A stretch of 64,000 bases of DNA, from assembly GCA_031291415.1 (NCBI GenBank), contig JARLJB010000049.1, positions 1-64,000 on the forward strand. The letters run 5' to 3'. The DNA comes from Telmatospirillum sp. GTDB lineage: Bacteria; Pseudomonadota; Alphaproteobacteria; Rhodospirillales; Magnetospirillaceae. The notes under the pieces were generated by a model that worked only from the letters and a program-made list of their open reading frames with translations, ran no database searches and was not told the DNA's origin. This document shows positions 49,487-58,609 of the stretch, one piece after another (position 1 is the first letter of the stretch; every line of letters starts with the position of its first letter). Position numbers and translations under genes: made by a program.

Positions 49487-50194
49487 TCACTCCAGGACGA
49501 AGCGAATCGGCACGTCGATGCTGGCGGCAACCGGCATACCATGTTGCCGGGCGGGGCGCAGATGCCAGGTCTTCAGAGTCTCTGTGGCGGCATCATCGAG
49601 GATCGGGTGGCCGCTGCTTTTTATCACCTGGACGTCGGCCGCAGCGCCGTCGCTGGTCACCGCCAGACGCAGCACGACGGTTCCCTCATGACCCTTCCGT
49701 CTGGCGCTCAACGGATAGGTGGGGGCCGGCGTTTCCGGCTGACCCAAACGGTAGGCTGCCGGCAGGGTGGTCTCGGCATCACCTCCGCTGGCCGCGCCGC
49801 CATCGGATGGACCCGGACGGGCAACAGCAAGGGCGGCGATTTTTTCGCCGGTCGGCAATGGCGCCGCTTCCGGAGGAGTTTCTCTTGGTGTTTCCGCGTT
49901 CTGGCGCTGTGACCGTTCAAGGTGCTTCGCCGGCTTGACCATTTTATGGGGCTGGGCCGCTGGCGGCGGAGTGGCCTGCCTTTGTTCAGGAGATGGAGAC
50001 GGTGAAGAGACGGCCGGTTCGGTCGGCGGTTCGGCGGTCAGCTCGACGGCAACCGTCTCCGGGGCTTCCGCTTCGTCATGCCCAAGGGTAATGGTGATCG
50101 CGGCAGCCGCCGCAACGCCGTGCAGCAGCAGCGACAGACCGATGGCCGCCAGCGATCCGCGCGGATTTTTCAGTGGGATTGGCTCGTCATCCAT
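49487..50194 (-). CDS. tonB: TonB energy transducer
   Basis: 235 residues. One N-terminal membrane anchor (IGLSLLLHGVAAAAAITITL, about 17-37), a Pro/Glu-rich periplasmic spacer (40-150) and the C-terminal TonB domain (YPLSARRKGHEGTVVLRLAV, then KSSGHPILDDAATETLKTW). Last gene of the minus-strand B12 operon, overlapping cbiZ by 25 bases. Likely dedicated to the BtuB-like receptor encoded at 54309. ExbB/ExbD are not in the window. Confidence 0.93.
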   Translation of the reverse strand: MDDEPIPLKNPRGSLAAIGLSLLLHGVAAAAAITITLGHDEAEAPETVAVELTAEPPTEPAVSSPSPSPEQRQATPPPAAQPHKMVKPAKHLERSQRQNAETPRETPPEAAPLPTGEKIAALAVARPGPSDGGAASGGDAETTLPAAYRLGQPETPAPTYPLSARRKGHEGTVVLRLAVTSDGAAADVQVIKSSGHPILDDAATETLKTWHLRPARQHGMPVAASIDVPIRFVLE

Positions 50195-50874
50195 GCCCGG
50201 CTGGCCTCCTGGACGGCCTGATAGACGGTTTCACCCAAAAAACGGCCGATATCGGTGTGCAGGCCACAATATTCCACGACCGGTTCGCCGGACGGCGCGG
50301 CAATCAGAATGCAGTCGGTGCCTGTGCCGGTGACCGGGCGACCGTCGGCGGCCGTCAATCCCAGCCCCATGACGGCGGCGGTACGCGCTTCGGCGGCGAT
50401 CGACAGCGCCTCCAAGGCGGCGCCGATGGACAAGGCGCGGGGCAGCGTGGCGACCAGATTGATAGTTCCCATCCTCGGGAGCGGCCGACGAACATTCGCC
50501 GTGGCAGGACGGGGCAGGACGCTTTCGCCGTTGCTCAGTCCGGCCGTGGCGACGGTATCGATCCGGCCCGCCGGTGATTGTCGACTGACGTGGGAAAAGC
50601 GACGCACGGCGGCGGCGGTCATCAGTCCGGCATCGGCCTCGATGCCGTCGGCCATTGCCCGTGTCCGGAACAGGGCGGCCGGATCGGCGCCGGCGGGCAG
50701 ATCTGAATCGGCCACTTGCAGCCAGGCAATGTGCCGCACGACACCAAGCGACGGTCCAACCACCGGCCAGCCTAACATTTGATGGTCGGCTCCGAGATCA
50801 AGACACAGCCACGGTTCCCGGAGTCTCGGCGCCAGGGGCGCCCGCTGACAGTTACCCGTCGGACGGTCGCTCAT
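50170..50874 (-). CDS. cbiZ: Adenosylcobinamide amidohydrolase (CbiZ-like)
   Basis: 234 residues from an ATG overlapping the btuD stop (ATGA). CbiZ removes the nucleotide-loop side chain from adenosylpseudocobalamin or adenosylcobinamide, so foreign corrinoids can be rebuilt into usable B12. Family marks are GTGTDCILIAAPSG and CGLHTDIGRFLGETVYQAV near the C-terminus, plus GTINLVATLPRALS. Its place between btuD and tonB supports corrinoid salvage. Confidence 0.85.
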   Translation of the reverse strand: MSDRPTGNCQRAPLAPRLREPWLCLDLGADHQMLGWPVVGPSLGVVRHIAWLQVADSDLPAGADPAALFRTRAMADGIEADAGLMTAAAVRRFSHVSRQSPAGRIDTVATAGLSNGESVLPRPATANVRRPLPRMGTINLVATLPRALSIGAALEALSIAAEARTAAVMGLGLTAADGRPVTGTGTDCILIAAPSGEPVVEYCGLHTDIGRFLGETVYQAVQEASRAWMTSQSH

Positions 50875-51647
50875 CGGGCCGAAACCTCCCACGGCAGGAG
50901 AAAAGCGTGGCCGTCGTGGATTCCACGGGCAGCCCGGATGCCATAGACGCGGTCAAGCAACGCGTCGTCGAGAACTTGATCGGGCGTCCCTTCGGCGACC
51001 AGATGCCCGTTGTCCAACACGCAGACCCGATGGCAATAGCGGGCCGCCAGGCCAAGGTCGTGCAGCACCACGACAACCGCGTCGCCATCGCTGGCGCGGC
51101 GGGCCAGCACATCGAGAACGGCGAGCTGGTGACCGGGATCGAGATGGGTGACGGGCTCGTCGGCCAGCAGAACCGGCGCTTCGACCGCCAGGGCGCGTGC
51201 CAGAAACACCCGCGCCAGTTCTCCGCCGGACAAAGCGTTCAGCCGCCGGTCGGCCAGGGCGCCGATATCGGCTTCGGCCATCGCGCGGGCAATGGCGGCG
51301 CGGTCGGCCTCGGACGGTGGCGCGAAATGTCTTTGATAGGGCAGCCGTCCGAGGCCGACGACGGTCTTTACCGGCATCGGCCAATGGGCCTCGGTCCCCT
51401 GGGGCAGGTAGGCGATGCGTTTTGCCCGCTCGTCCGGCGACAGCGACGCGACGTCGCGTCCGTCGACGGTGGTTCGTCCCGAACAGGACCGCAGACCTGC
51501 CAGCGCTTTTAACAATGTCGTCTTGCCGGCTCCGTTTGGTCCCAGAAGACCAAGTAATTCACCAACTTGCACGACGACATTGATATTCGTCAGCACCTTT
51601 CGGCCCTTGAGGGATACGCTGATGTTTTCCGCCGCCAGGATACTCAT
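50871..51647 (-). CDS. btuD: Cobalamin ABC transporter ATP-binding protein
   Basis: 258 residues. Walker A GPNGAGKTT near residue 36, Q-loop in YLPQGTEAHWPM, signature LSGGELARVFLARAL, Walker B VLLADEPVTHLDP, H-loop VLHDLGLAARYC. FecE/BtuD/HmuV family. Start at 51647 overlaps the btuC stop; the longer frame to 51935 is a shadow. The riboswitch and cbiZ argue for B12 rather than siderophore. Confidence 0.9.
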   Translation of the reverse strand: MSILAAENISVSLKGRKVLTNINVVVQVGELLGLLGPNGAGKTTLLKALAGLRSCSGRTTVDGRDVASLSPDERAKRIAYLPQGTEAHWPMPVKTVVGLGRLPYQRHFAPPSEADRAAIARAMAEADIGALADRRLNALSGGELARVFLARALAVEAPVLLADEPVTHLDPGHQLAVLDVLARRASDGDAVVVVLHDLGLAARYCHRVCVLDNGHLVAEGTPDQVLDDALLDRVYGIRAARGIHDGHAFLLPWEVSAR

Positions 51648-52642
51648 CGATCGGCCCACTGCAGCTTGAGGATGAGCGCCAGGAAGAAGGGGATGCCGAC
51701 CAACGAGGTCAGCACGCCCAGCATGATTTCGCTGCTCGACGGAATCAGGCGTACGGCGATGTCGGCCACGGTGACCAGAATTGCCCCGCCGAAGGCGCTT
51801 GGCAGCAGCAACCGCGACGGCTGATAGCGCACCAGCGGGCGTAGCAGATGAGGCACCACCAAGCCGACGAAACCGACCGATCCGGCAACCGCCACCGATG
51901 CGCCGACCGCCAGGGCGGTGCCGAGGACCGCCCACAGGCGCAATCTATCGACGCAAATGCCGAGACTGGCCGCCGCTTCCTCGCCAAGGCTCAAGGCGTC
52001 AAGACCGCGTCCGGTCGCCGCCAGGATGATCCATCCGACGATGGCAAAGGGCAGGATCAGCGTCACGTCGGCAAAGCTGCGGTCATGCAGCGAGCCCAAA
52101 AGCCACATCACCATTTCGCTCAAGGCGTAGGGATTGGGCGACAAATTCATGGCGAGCGAGGTCAGCGCGACAGCCAGACTGGAAAGGGCGACGCCGGTCA
52201 AAATCAAGGTAAGCGTACCGGCGTGGCGTCCGGCGATCAGCAGCAGCAGCAGCGTTCCGACGCCGGCGGTGCCCATCGCCGTCAGCGGCAGGGCGAGCGG
52301 GACGGTGGCCGACCAGCCGAAATACAGCGCGACGACGGCGCCCAGTCCGGCACTGGCCGAGGTTCCTGTCAGTCCCGGCTCGGCCAACGGATTGCGGAGC
52401 AAACCCTGCAGCACGGCACCCGACAGACTGAGCGATGCGCCGACCAGGGCGCCCAGAATGGCGCGCGGCAGGCGGATCTCCCGGATGATGACGACCAGCC
52501 GCGGATCGTCGCCGCCACCGGCCAGCGCGTGGGCGACCTGACCGGCGGTCAAGGCGGCGCTGCCAACCAGGATCGAACCGAAAAGCGCAAGGAGCAGACA
52601 CAGGGCGAGCGCCGCGATCAGCGCCGGGTTGTGGCGGTTCAT
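51644..52642 (-). CDS. btuC: Cobalamin ABC transporter permease
   Basis: 332 residues, about 10 membrane helices, FecCD/BtuC family. Marks: LRAILGALVGASLSLSGAV-like IRLPRAILGALVGASLSLSG, LLRNPLAEPGLTGTSAS and GSVGFVGLVVPHLLRPLVR. Start at 52642 overlaps the btuF stop by ATGA; the longer frame was rejected. Confidence 0.92.
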   Translation of the reverse strand: MNRHNPALIAALALCLLLALFGSILVGSAALTAGQVAHALAGGGDDPRLVVIIREIRLPRAILGALVGASLSLSGAVLQGLLRNPLAEPGLTGTSASAGLGAVVALYFGWSATVPLALPLTAMGTAGVGTLLLLLIAGRHAGTLTLILTGVALSSLAVALTSLAMNLSPNPYALSEMVMWLLGSLHDRSFADVTLILPFAIVGWIILAATGRGLDALSLGEEAAASLGICVDRLRLWAVLGTALAVGASVAVAGSVGFVGLVVPHLLRPLVRYQPSRLLLPSAFGGAILVTVADIAVRLIPSSSEIMLGVLTSLVGIPFFLALILKLQWADR

Positions 52643-53514
52643 GGCGTCGCCCCCTGGGGTGCCGGATCCCTGGCCGCCGCCAGGGTTTCGGCGGCGGCGA
52701 CCAGAGGCCAGCCACCGCAGGACCACAGACGCGCCGGCACGCCGACAAGCCGGGCCTGTCGGAGAATCGTCTGGAAGACCGGGTGTTGCGCGAAACCATT
52801 GTGCAGCGACCACAGATGGTTGTTGAAAAAGCTGGTGACGACGACTTCCGGCGGGTGCATGACCAAGGTTTCGAGGTCAAGCTTGCCCCATCCCCGTTCG
52901 CCGAGTTCGCCGGCCAGATTGCGATATCCGGCGGCCGCGAAGGCGGCGTCGACGGCGGTGCCGCTGCCGGCCGTGCCGCCATCGGGGCGATAATAGGCGG
53001 CCAGCGGCCGGGTGGCCGGCCGATCCGCCGCCAAATGATCGAGGCGGGCCTGAAGATCGGCGCGCAACGCCTCTCCCCGAGCCGTTTCATCGAGATCCTG
53101 GGCGATTTTCTCGAGGCTGCTCATGACGTCGGGGAAATTGTCGGCGGCCGGCATGCGAAAAACGGTGACACCCAGACGCTGCAGCAAGGCGATTGTCTTG
53201 AAGTCGCCATAGGCATCGGCAACGACGGTTTTAGCGCCGCTCATCAAAACGGTTTCGGCCGACGCCTTCAACGTCGGCAGCGTCCGCGCCTGCTCGGCGA
53301 CCGGCGACAGATTGGGGTCGATGGCCCAGCGCGACAGGCCGGCGATGTCAGCATGGTCGACCAGCGCGACGACGGCCTGGTCGGCGCAAAGATCGATGGC
53401 GGCGATCTTGTCGGCCGCCAACATCGGCCGCGGACAGACCGACAGAACGACCACGAGGCACGCCCATCGTGCCGATGTCGCGATCCAGTCCGGCCATGCT
53501 TCGGCGAAGCCCAT
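52639..53514 (-). CDS. btuF: Cobalamin ABC transporter substrate-binding protein
   Basis: 291 residues from ATG 53514 (AAGG region just upstream); GTG 53532 is possible. Signal peptide (WACLVVVLSVCPRPMLA) ends near residue 34. Class III binding protein: AAIDLCADQAVVALVD at the start of lobe 1 and WGKLDLETLVMHPPEVVV in lobe 2. First gene of the operon, 210 bases after the minus-strand cobalamin riboswitch. Confidence 0.88.
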   Translation of the reverse strand: MGFAEAWPDWIATSARWACLVVVLSVCPRPMLAADKIAAIDLCADQAVVALVDHADIAGLSRWAIDPNLSPVAEQARTLPTLKASAETVLMSGAKTVVADAYGDFKTIALLQRLGVTVFRMPAADNFPDVMSSLEKIAQDLDETARGEALRADLQARLDHLAADRPATRPLAAYYRPDGGTAGSGTAVDAAFAAAGYRNLAGELGERGWGKLDLETLVMHPPEVVVTSFFNNHLWSLHNGFAQHPVFQTILRQARLVGVPARLWSCGGWPLVAAAETLAAARDPAPQGATP

Positions 53515-53724
53515 CAACCCTTCGTCCTTCACGTCATCGATCCGTGGTCAAACGCCGATACCGGGGAGGCGGGCGTCAAGCCACGAGCGCAGCACCGGCC
53601 AACCGCCGGATTTTCGATATCTGGGGCCGGATCGTGACTCTCCGAACGGCCGCCAGAGTTGCACGTCACCACGTTCGGAAGAAGTTCCGGACCGCCGATA
53701 CACCCCGTTCGGTCGGATGGGCGA

Positions 53725-53895
53725 CGACGTGAGGCAGGTTTCCTGGCTTGCGAGTCTTTGCTGTCGTCCGGCCTTCCCGGGATATCCCAGTGGCGCTTGT
53801 CGAACGAAGCTCGTCGCTTACAGTTGCGGGGGCAGTCGCGGTTTCGGCCCCGATTGGGGTATCCTCACCGTGTTCCCTTTTAATCCCATCGGCAT
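53725..53895 (-). promoter_or_regulatory. Cobalamin riboswitch upstream of btuF
   Basis: On the minus strand: AAAAGGGAACACGGTGAGG, then GACTGCCCCCGCAACTGTAA, GCCACTGGG, CCCGGGAAGGCC and the B12-box GCCAGGAAACCTGCC. All conserved blocks of the AdoCbl riboswitch are present in order. It should shut down btuFCD-cbiZ-tonB when B12 is plentiful. Confidence 0.95.
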
Positions 53896-54015
53896 TTGGC
53901 CGTCCGGGAGCCATCACGTGCCCCAGGGATAAGCTGCCATCCGACAGCCGTCAAGCGGCGTTTTGGCTCTTGACGAGCAGGATGATGGGTCTTTAGGTTG
54001 GCCGCGATGGTTCCT

Positions 54016-54192
54016 TTCGAGGATTAAAAGGGAACGCGGTGCGGGCCGTTCGGATTGGTTTCATGTCCGGCGCCTTAAGCTGCGGCTGCCCCCGCAACTG
54101 TGAGCGGCGAGTTTTGCGCCAGAGATGCCACTGGGAAACCGGGAAGGCGGCGCAAGGCTGAGACCCGCGAGCCAGGAAACCTTGCCATCGAC
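54016..54192 (+). promoter_or_regulatory. Cobalamin riboswitch upstream of btuB
   Basis: Plus strand: AAAAGGGAACGCGGTGCGG, CGGCTGCCCCCGCAACTGTG, GCCACTGGGAAACCGGGAAG and GAGCCAGGAAACCTTGCC. Complete order of conserved blocks. It lies about 120 bases before the receptor start. Confidence 0.96.
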
Positions 54193-54308
54193 CGTGGTCA
54201 CGCACGGGCGCGTTGGGCGGGGTGCCCCAACGGAGACCGGAGTATCCTTTTCCCCTTGGATATCCCGAGCTTCGCCTCGTGGTGACGGTGGTGCCACGAG
54301 AGGTCTTG

Positions 54309-56264
54309 ATGTCCTTTTCTTTCCGTAGCAAGGCGGGCCGGCCGGCTTTCGCCTCTTTGTCGTTTATTGCCTTATCGGCCCTGTCCCTCGATCCTGCGGC
54401 GGCCGACGAGATCGGAACCACGACCGATGTTCCTGTGCGGACGCCCATCGTCGTCAGCGCGACGCGCTTGCCGACGCCGGCCGCCGAAGTGGCCAGCAGC
54501 GTCACGGTGATTACCGACGACGAGATGGAACAAAAGCAGCAGCGGACGTTGCCCGATGTGTTGCGCGACGTTCCCGGCCTTAATCTCGTTCAGACCGGGC
54601 AGCCCGGTGGCGCCGCCTCGATCTACATGCGCGGCACCAATCCCAACCATACCAAGGTGTTGATCGACGGCATGGAGGTCAGCGATCCCAGCTCGGTGAA
54701 CGGGGCGTTCGATTTTTCCAAGGTTCTGACCTCCGACATCGAACGGATTGAGGTGCTGCGTGGACCGCAAAGCGGCCTTTACGGTTCGGACGCCATCGGC
54801 GGCGTGATCAATATCACGACCAAGAAGGGTGAGGGGCCGGCGAAAGTCACCGCCAGCGTCGAGGGCGGCACCTCCGGTACGTTCAATCAGACGGCCGGCG
54901 CCAGCGGCTCGGAAGGACGGTTCAATTATGCCGTCGATCTGTCCCATAACCGCTCAGTGTCCGAGGAGGTCACGCCGAGCAATCTGATTCCGCCGGGTGA
55001 AAAACGCATCGATGACGTTTCGGACAACCGGACGTTCTCGACCCGTTTGGGGGCGGACCTCACCGACAATCTCGAGGTTGGATTGGTGGCGCGCGCCATC
55101 GAGACGGAGCTGTTGAACACCGGCGATCATTATGACTACGGCAGTCGAGCGATGGTGCCCGACGGGTCGCACAGCTTCAACGAGGGCAACGAATTCTTCA
55201 CGCGCGGTACGCTTCATCAGGCTTTGTTCGACGGGGTTTTCGACCACACGCTGGGCGTCGCCTATTCGGATCACCGCCGGCGCTATGCCGCCACCGATGG
55301 CGTGCCGAACTATTATCGCGGCGATCGGGTAAAGGGGGACTGGCAGGGCAATATTCGTCTGGCGCAAGGCGAGACGCTGACCTTGGGCGCCGAAAGCCAG
55401 CGCGAGAGCATCGATGACGCGCAGATCGTCTATGGCTCGGCCAACGACGCCCGGGCCCATGTCAGCAACAACGCCGGTTTCGTTCAATTACAGTCGGATT
55501 GGAACAAGCGGCTGGAGAACGCGGTCAGCCTGCGTTACGACGACAACAGCCGGTCCGGATCGAAGGTGACCTATCGCGTGGCGCCGGCCCTGTTGCTGCC
55601 GGAAACCGGCACCAAGCTGAAGGCCAGCGTCGGCACGGGCTTCAAGGCACCGTCGCTCGATCAGCTTTACGACAACTATCCGGCCTACGGCTTTACCGCC
55701 AATCCCAATCTGCGACCCGAAAAGAGCCTGGGATTCGATGTCGGCTTCGAGCAAAAAGCCGGGATCGTCGAATTCGGTTCGACCTATTTCTACAACAGCA
55801 TCGATGACTTGATCACCTATACGGCCACCACCTACACCAACGTCGCCAAAGCCAAGACGCAAGGGTTCGAGAACTTCGCCGCCGTTTCGCCAATCAAAAC
55901 CCTGACCTTGCGCGCCGATTACACCTACACATTGGCCGAGGATGATGTCAGCCATCAGGAATTGCTGCGTCGGCCCAAGCACAAGGCCAGCCTGACGTCG
56001 ATCTGGCAGGCGACGAAGGCGCTCAGTCTGTCGGCCAGCCTGCTGGTCACCGGGGACTGGGTGGATACCGATCGCGAAGGATCGGTGCCGCGCCTCAAGG
56101 CCAACGGCTATACGACGGTCAATTTGACCGGAAACTACGCGCTATCGGACAATCTGTCGCTGTTTGCCCGGGTGACCAACCTGTTCGACCGCCGTATCGA
56201 GACGCCGGTCGGCTATCAGCAGCCCGGTGTCGGCGGGTTCGGAGGCGTCAAGGCGTCGTTCTGA
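54309..56264 (+). CDS. btuB: TonB-dependent cobalamin receptor, BtuB-like
   Basis: 651 residues. Signal peptide ends after DPAAA (about residue 30). TonB box TPIVVSATR around 43-51. Plug domain 50-170 (LPDVLRDVPGLNLVQTG, then YMRGTNPNHTKVLIDG and IERIEVLRGPQSGLYGSDAI). The 22-strand barrel ends in a terminal Phe (GGVKASF). GAGAGG precedes the ATG. Placed behind a cobalamin riboswitch and divergent from the btu ABC genes, so corrinoid uptake is nearly certain. Confidence 0.93.
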   Translation: MSFSFRSKAGRPAFASLSFIALSALSLDPAAADEIGTTTDVPVRTPIVVSATRLPTPAAEVASSVTVITDDEMEQKQQRTLPDVLRDVPGLNLVQTGQPGGAASIYMRGTNPNHTKVLIDGMEVSDPSSVNGAFDFSKVLTSDIERIEVLRGPQSGLYGSDAIGGVINITTKKGEGPAKVTASVEGGTSGTFNQTAGASGSEGRFNYAVDLSHNRSVSEEVTPSNLIPPGEKRIDDVSDNRTFSTRLGADLTDNLEVGLVARAIETELLNTGDHYDYGSRAMVPDGSHSFNEGNEFFTRGTLHQALFDGVFDHTLGVAYSDHRRRYAATDGVPNYYRGDRVKGDWQGNIRLAQGETLTLGAESQRESIDDAQIVYGSANDARAHVSNNAGFVQLQSDWNKRLENAVSLRYDDNSRSGSKVTYRVAPALLLPETGTKLKASVGTGFKAPSLDQLYDNYPAYGFTANPNLRPEKSLGFDVGFEQKAGIVEFGSTYFYNSIDDLITYTATTYTNVAKAKTQGFENFAAVSPIKTLTLRADYTYTLAEDDVSHQELLRRPKHKASLTSIWQATKALSLSASLLVTGDWVDTDREGSVPRLKANGYTTVNLTGNYALSDNLSLFARVTNLFDRRIETPVGYQQPGVGGFGGVKASF

Positions 56265-56277
56265 TCGCCGTCGGCGA

Positions 56278-56769
56278 TCATATCAGCGCCTGGATCTTTC
56301 GCTCCAGGTCATCGAGGGGTAGCGGTCCATCAAGGCGTTCCCGGACAATTCCTTTTCCGTCGATCAGGAATGTCGTGGGAGCGCCTTCGACGCCATAGCG
56401 TTTGGCGGTGATCCCCAGCGGGTCGGCGAGGAACGGGAAGGTGACCGGAACCTTGCGCAGGGTGGCCTCGATCATCGTCTTGTCCTGCCCGAGATTGACG
56501 GCGAGAACGGCCAGTCCCTGATCTTTGTGTCGCCGATAGATCGCCTCAACACCGGGGAATTCGGCAAGGCAGGGACCGCATCCGTTCAGCCAGAAGGTGA
56601 CGAGAACCACCTTGTCGCGGTAATCGGCGAGCTTCACCGCGCGATCGCCAAGATCGATGGCCGCCAGTTCCGGCGCCTCGGCGCTGGTGGTGGCGACGGT
56701 CTGCTCGTCGCAGGCAGCAAGCAGGACCGAAACGGCGAGAGCTGCGAGAAATCTGATGGTCGTGGTCAT
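56278..56769 (-). CDS. TlpA-like thioredoxin lipoprotein of the P19 iron system
   Basis: 163 residues with a lipoprotein signal (AALAVSVLLAACDE, Cys at about 20). Thioredoxin fold: WLNGCGPCLAEFPGVEAIY holds the CGPC redox pair and GVEGAPTTFLIDG the cis-Pro loop. Overlaps the ATPase gene by ATGA and closes the operon. In the Campylobacter P19 locus one or two thioredoxins occupy this place. Probably keeps periplasmic cysteines of the Fe-S protein or the metal reduced. Confidence 0.88.
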   Translation of the reverse strand: MTTTIRFLAALAVSVLLAACDEQTVATTSAEAPELAAIDLGDRAVKLADYRDKVVLVTFWLNGCGPCLAEFPGVEAIYRRHKDQGLAVLAVNLGQDKTMIEATLRKVPVTFPFLADPLGITAKRYGVEGAPTTFLIDGKGIVRERLDGPLPLDDLERKIQALI

Positions 56770-57446
56770 GGCAAGACATCCTCAAGATGGCCGTGGCTGA
56801 GGCGGATGATGCGATCGGTCAGAAGACCGAGGTCGGGATTATGGGTGATCAGCACGATGGTTCGGCCCTCGCGGTTCAGTTGTTTCAGCAGATCCATCAC
56901 TAGATCCTCGTTGCGTTCGTCGAGATTGCCGGTCGGTTCATCGGCCAGCACGATGGCCGGTTCGTTGATCAGGGCGCGGGCGATACAGACGCGCTGCTGC
57001 TCGCCGCCCGACAGTTGCGACGGCAAATGGTTCCACCGTTGGTCGAGACCGACCCGCGACAGGGCGGCCATGGCTTCGTCCTTCAAAGGCATGCTGTGGT
57101 AATGCTGGGCCAGCATGATATTCTCGAGCGCAGTCAAATAGGGAATCAGGTGAAATTGCTGGAAGACGAGGCCGATTTTTTCTCTTCGAATGACCGTACG
57201 TTGTTGTTCGGTCAGCGACGAACTGTCGATACCGTCCAGGATGTACTTTCCCTCGGTTGGCGTATCGAGGCAGGAAAGAATATTGAGAAGTGTCGTCTTG
57301 CCCGATCCCGACGGCCCCATGATGGCGACGAACTCTCCCTGCCGGATCGAGATGTTGATATTTTCGAGCGCCGTCACGGTTCCGAAGCGTTTGGCCAATC
57401 CGGCAACTTCGATGACGCTGGTGGTGATGGCATCCATATCCATCAT
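56766..57446 (-). CDS. ABC transporter ATP-binding protein (LolD/MacB type) of the P19 system
   Basis: 226 residues. Walker A GPSGSGKTTLLNIL, Q-loop VFQQFHLIPYLTALENI, signature LSGGEQQRVCIARALI, Walker B IVLADEPTGNLD, H-loop LITHNPDLG. Pairs with the two FtsX-type permeases just upstream (ATGA overlap). The start may be any of three close ATGs (57446, 57443, 57437). Confidence 0.92.
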   Translation of the reverse strand: MMDMDAITTSVIEVAGLAKRFGTVTALENINISIRQGEFVAIMGPSGSGKTTLLNILSCLDTPTEGKYILDGIDSSSLTEQQRTVIRREKIGLVFQQFHLIPYLTALENIMLAQHYHSMPLKDEAMAALSRVGLDQRWNHLPSQLSGGEQQRVCIARALINEPAIVLADEPTGNLDERNEDLVMDLLKQLNREGRTIVLITHNPDLGLLTDRIIRLSHGHLEDVLP

Positions 57447-58609
57447 TCTCCTTTGAGGACGCGGGCCGGCACGATGCGGACGGCCCGCCTTATCGGCACG
57501 GCTGCCGCCGCCAGCGCCGCCAGCAAGGATAGGCCGGTGGTGAGCGGCAATACCGCAGGACGGAAGGTCACCCAGGCCGAAAAGACGGCCTGCCCGAGGA
57601 TTTGCGCCAGACCGAACCCCAGGATCAGGCCCAGCCCGGCGCCGACCAGACAGATCACCGCGGTTTCCGAGAGAAATTGCCCGACGATGGCCCGATCAGC
57701 CGCACCCAGAGCCTTCTGCAGGCCGATTTCCGGCGCGCGGCGCGCCACCATGGCGGTCAGGGTGGCATTGACGCAAAGTGTCGTGATGACCAGGATGGTT
57801 GCGGCGACCAGCGCCATCAGCCCTTCGATTTTGTCGAGGATCTGTCCGTCCGATTCGGAGATCTTGCGAATCGGCTTGGCGACGATGCCGGGAAAATGTT
57901 CGTTGATCCGCGCGGCGATGTGGTCGGCTTCGCCCCCCTGGGCGACGATGGACAAAGTGGCGACGTCGATGCGGCCCGGCAGATCGAGCAGCCTTTGCGC
58001 CAGCCCCAGCGTCACGAACATCTGTTCGTCCTCGGAATCGCCGGTGTCGATCACCGCCTTGACCTGCAGGCGGGTTTGCCGGCTGCGATCCTCACTGATC
58101 ACCGTGACGGTGCTGCCGGGCTTCAATTCCATGGTTTCAGCCAGACGGCGGCCGACCATGCAACTGCGGTCGTCGAAATCGACGCCGATCCATTTGCCGT
58201 CGACCTGCCAATAGGGTGCGATTTTGCGCAGGCCGGCGAAATCGACGCCGACCAGAACGGCATTGCCAAGATCGAGGCGTACCAGCCCGTAAAGTAGTGG
58301 CGTTTCACCCACCAGTTTTTCTGGCGGCAGGTCGCCGACCAGTTGCCGGTAGGTCGCGAGATCGATGCCGCGCGACGCGGCGGTCGGCGCCGGTCCAATG
58401 AAGAAATTGGCGCCGAAGGTACGCATTTCCTGGCTCATCTTGGCCGAGATATCGAGGTAAAGGCTGGCCAGCGCGGAAACCACGGCGGCACCGACCATGA
58501 TGGAGATGACCGCCACCACCACCTGTCCGTTACGCACCGTCAGGGCCCGATAGAGCAGGCGAAGGAACATCCGGGCGCGGAGAGCGCGGGCGCTTTCAAT
58601 GGCGGCCAT
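57443..58609 (-). CDS. FtsX/MacB-type ABC permease, second of the P19 system
   Basis: 388 residues from MAAIESARAL; the frame to 58657 was rejected. N-terminal membrane helix (VVVAVISIMVGAAVVSALAS), a periplasmic domain about 60-260, then three helices with the family motif ARRAPEIGLQKALGAADRAI. Overlaps the upstream permease by 14 bases and the ATPase by four. Mechanotransmission-type ABC proteins do not carry substrate through the membrane, so it probably drives a periplasmic step. Confidence 0.9.
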   Translation of the reverse strand: MAAIESARALRARMFLRLLYRALTVRNGQVVVAVISIMVGAAVVSALASLYLDISAKMSQEMRTFGANFFIGPAPTAASRGIDLATYRQLVGDLPPEKLVGETPLLYGLVRLDLGNAVLVGVDFAGLRKIAPYWQVDGKWIGVDFDDRSCMVGRRLAETMELKPGSTVTVISEDRSRQTRLQVKAVIDTGDSEDEQMFVTLGLAQRLLDLPGRIDVATLSIVAQGGEADHIAARINEHFPGIVAKPIRKISESDGQILDKIEGLMALVAATILVITTLCVNATLTAMVARRAPEIGLQKALGAADRAIVGQFLSETAVICLVGAGLGLILGFGLAQILGQAVFSAWVTFRPAVLPLTTGLSLLAALAAAAVPIRRAVRIVPARVLKGE

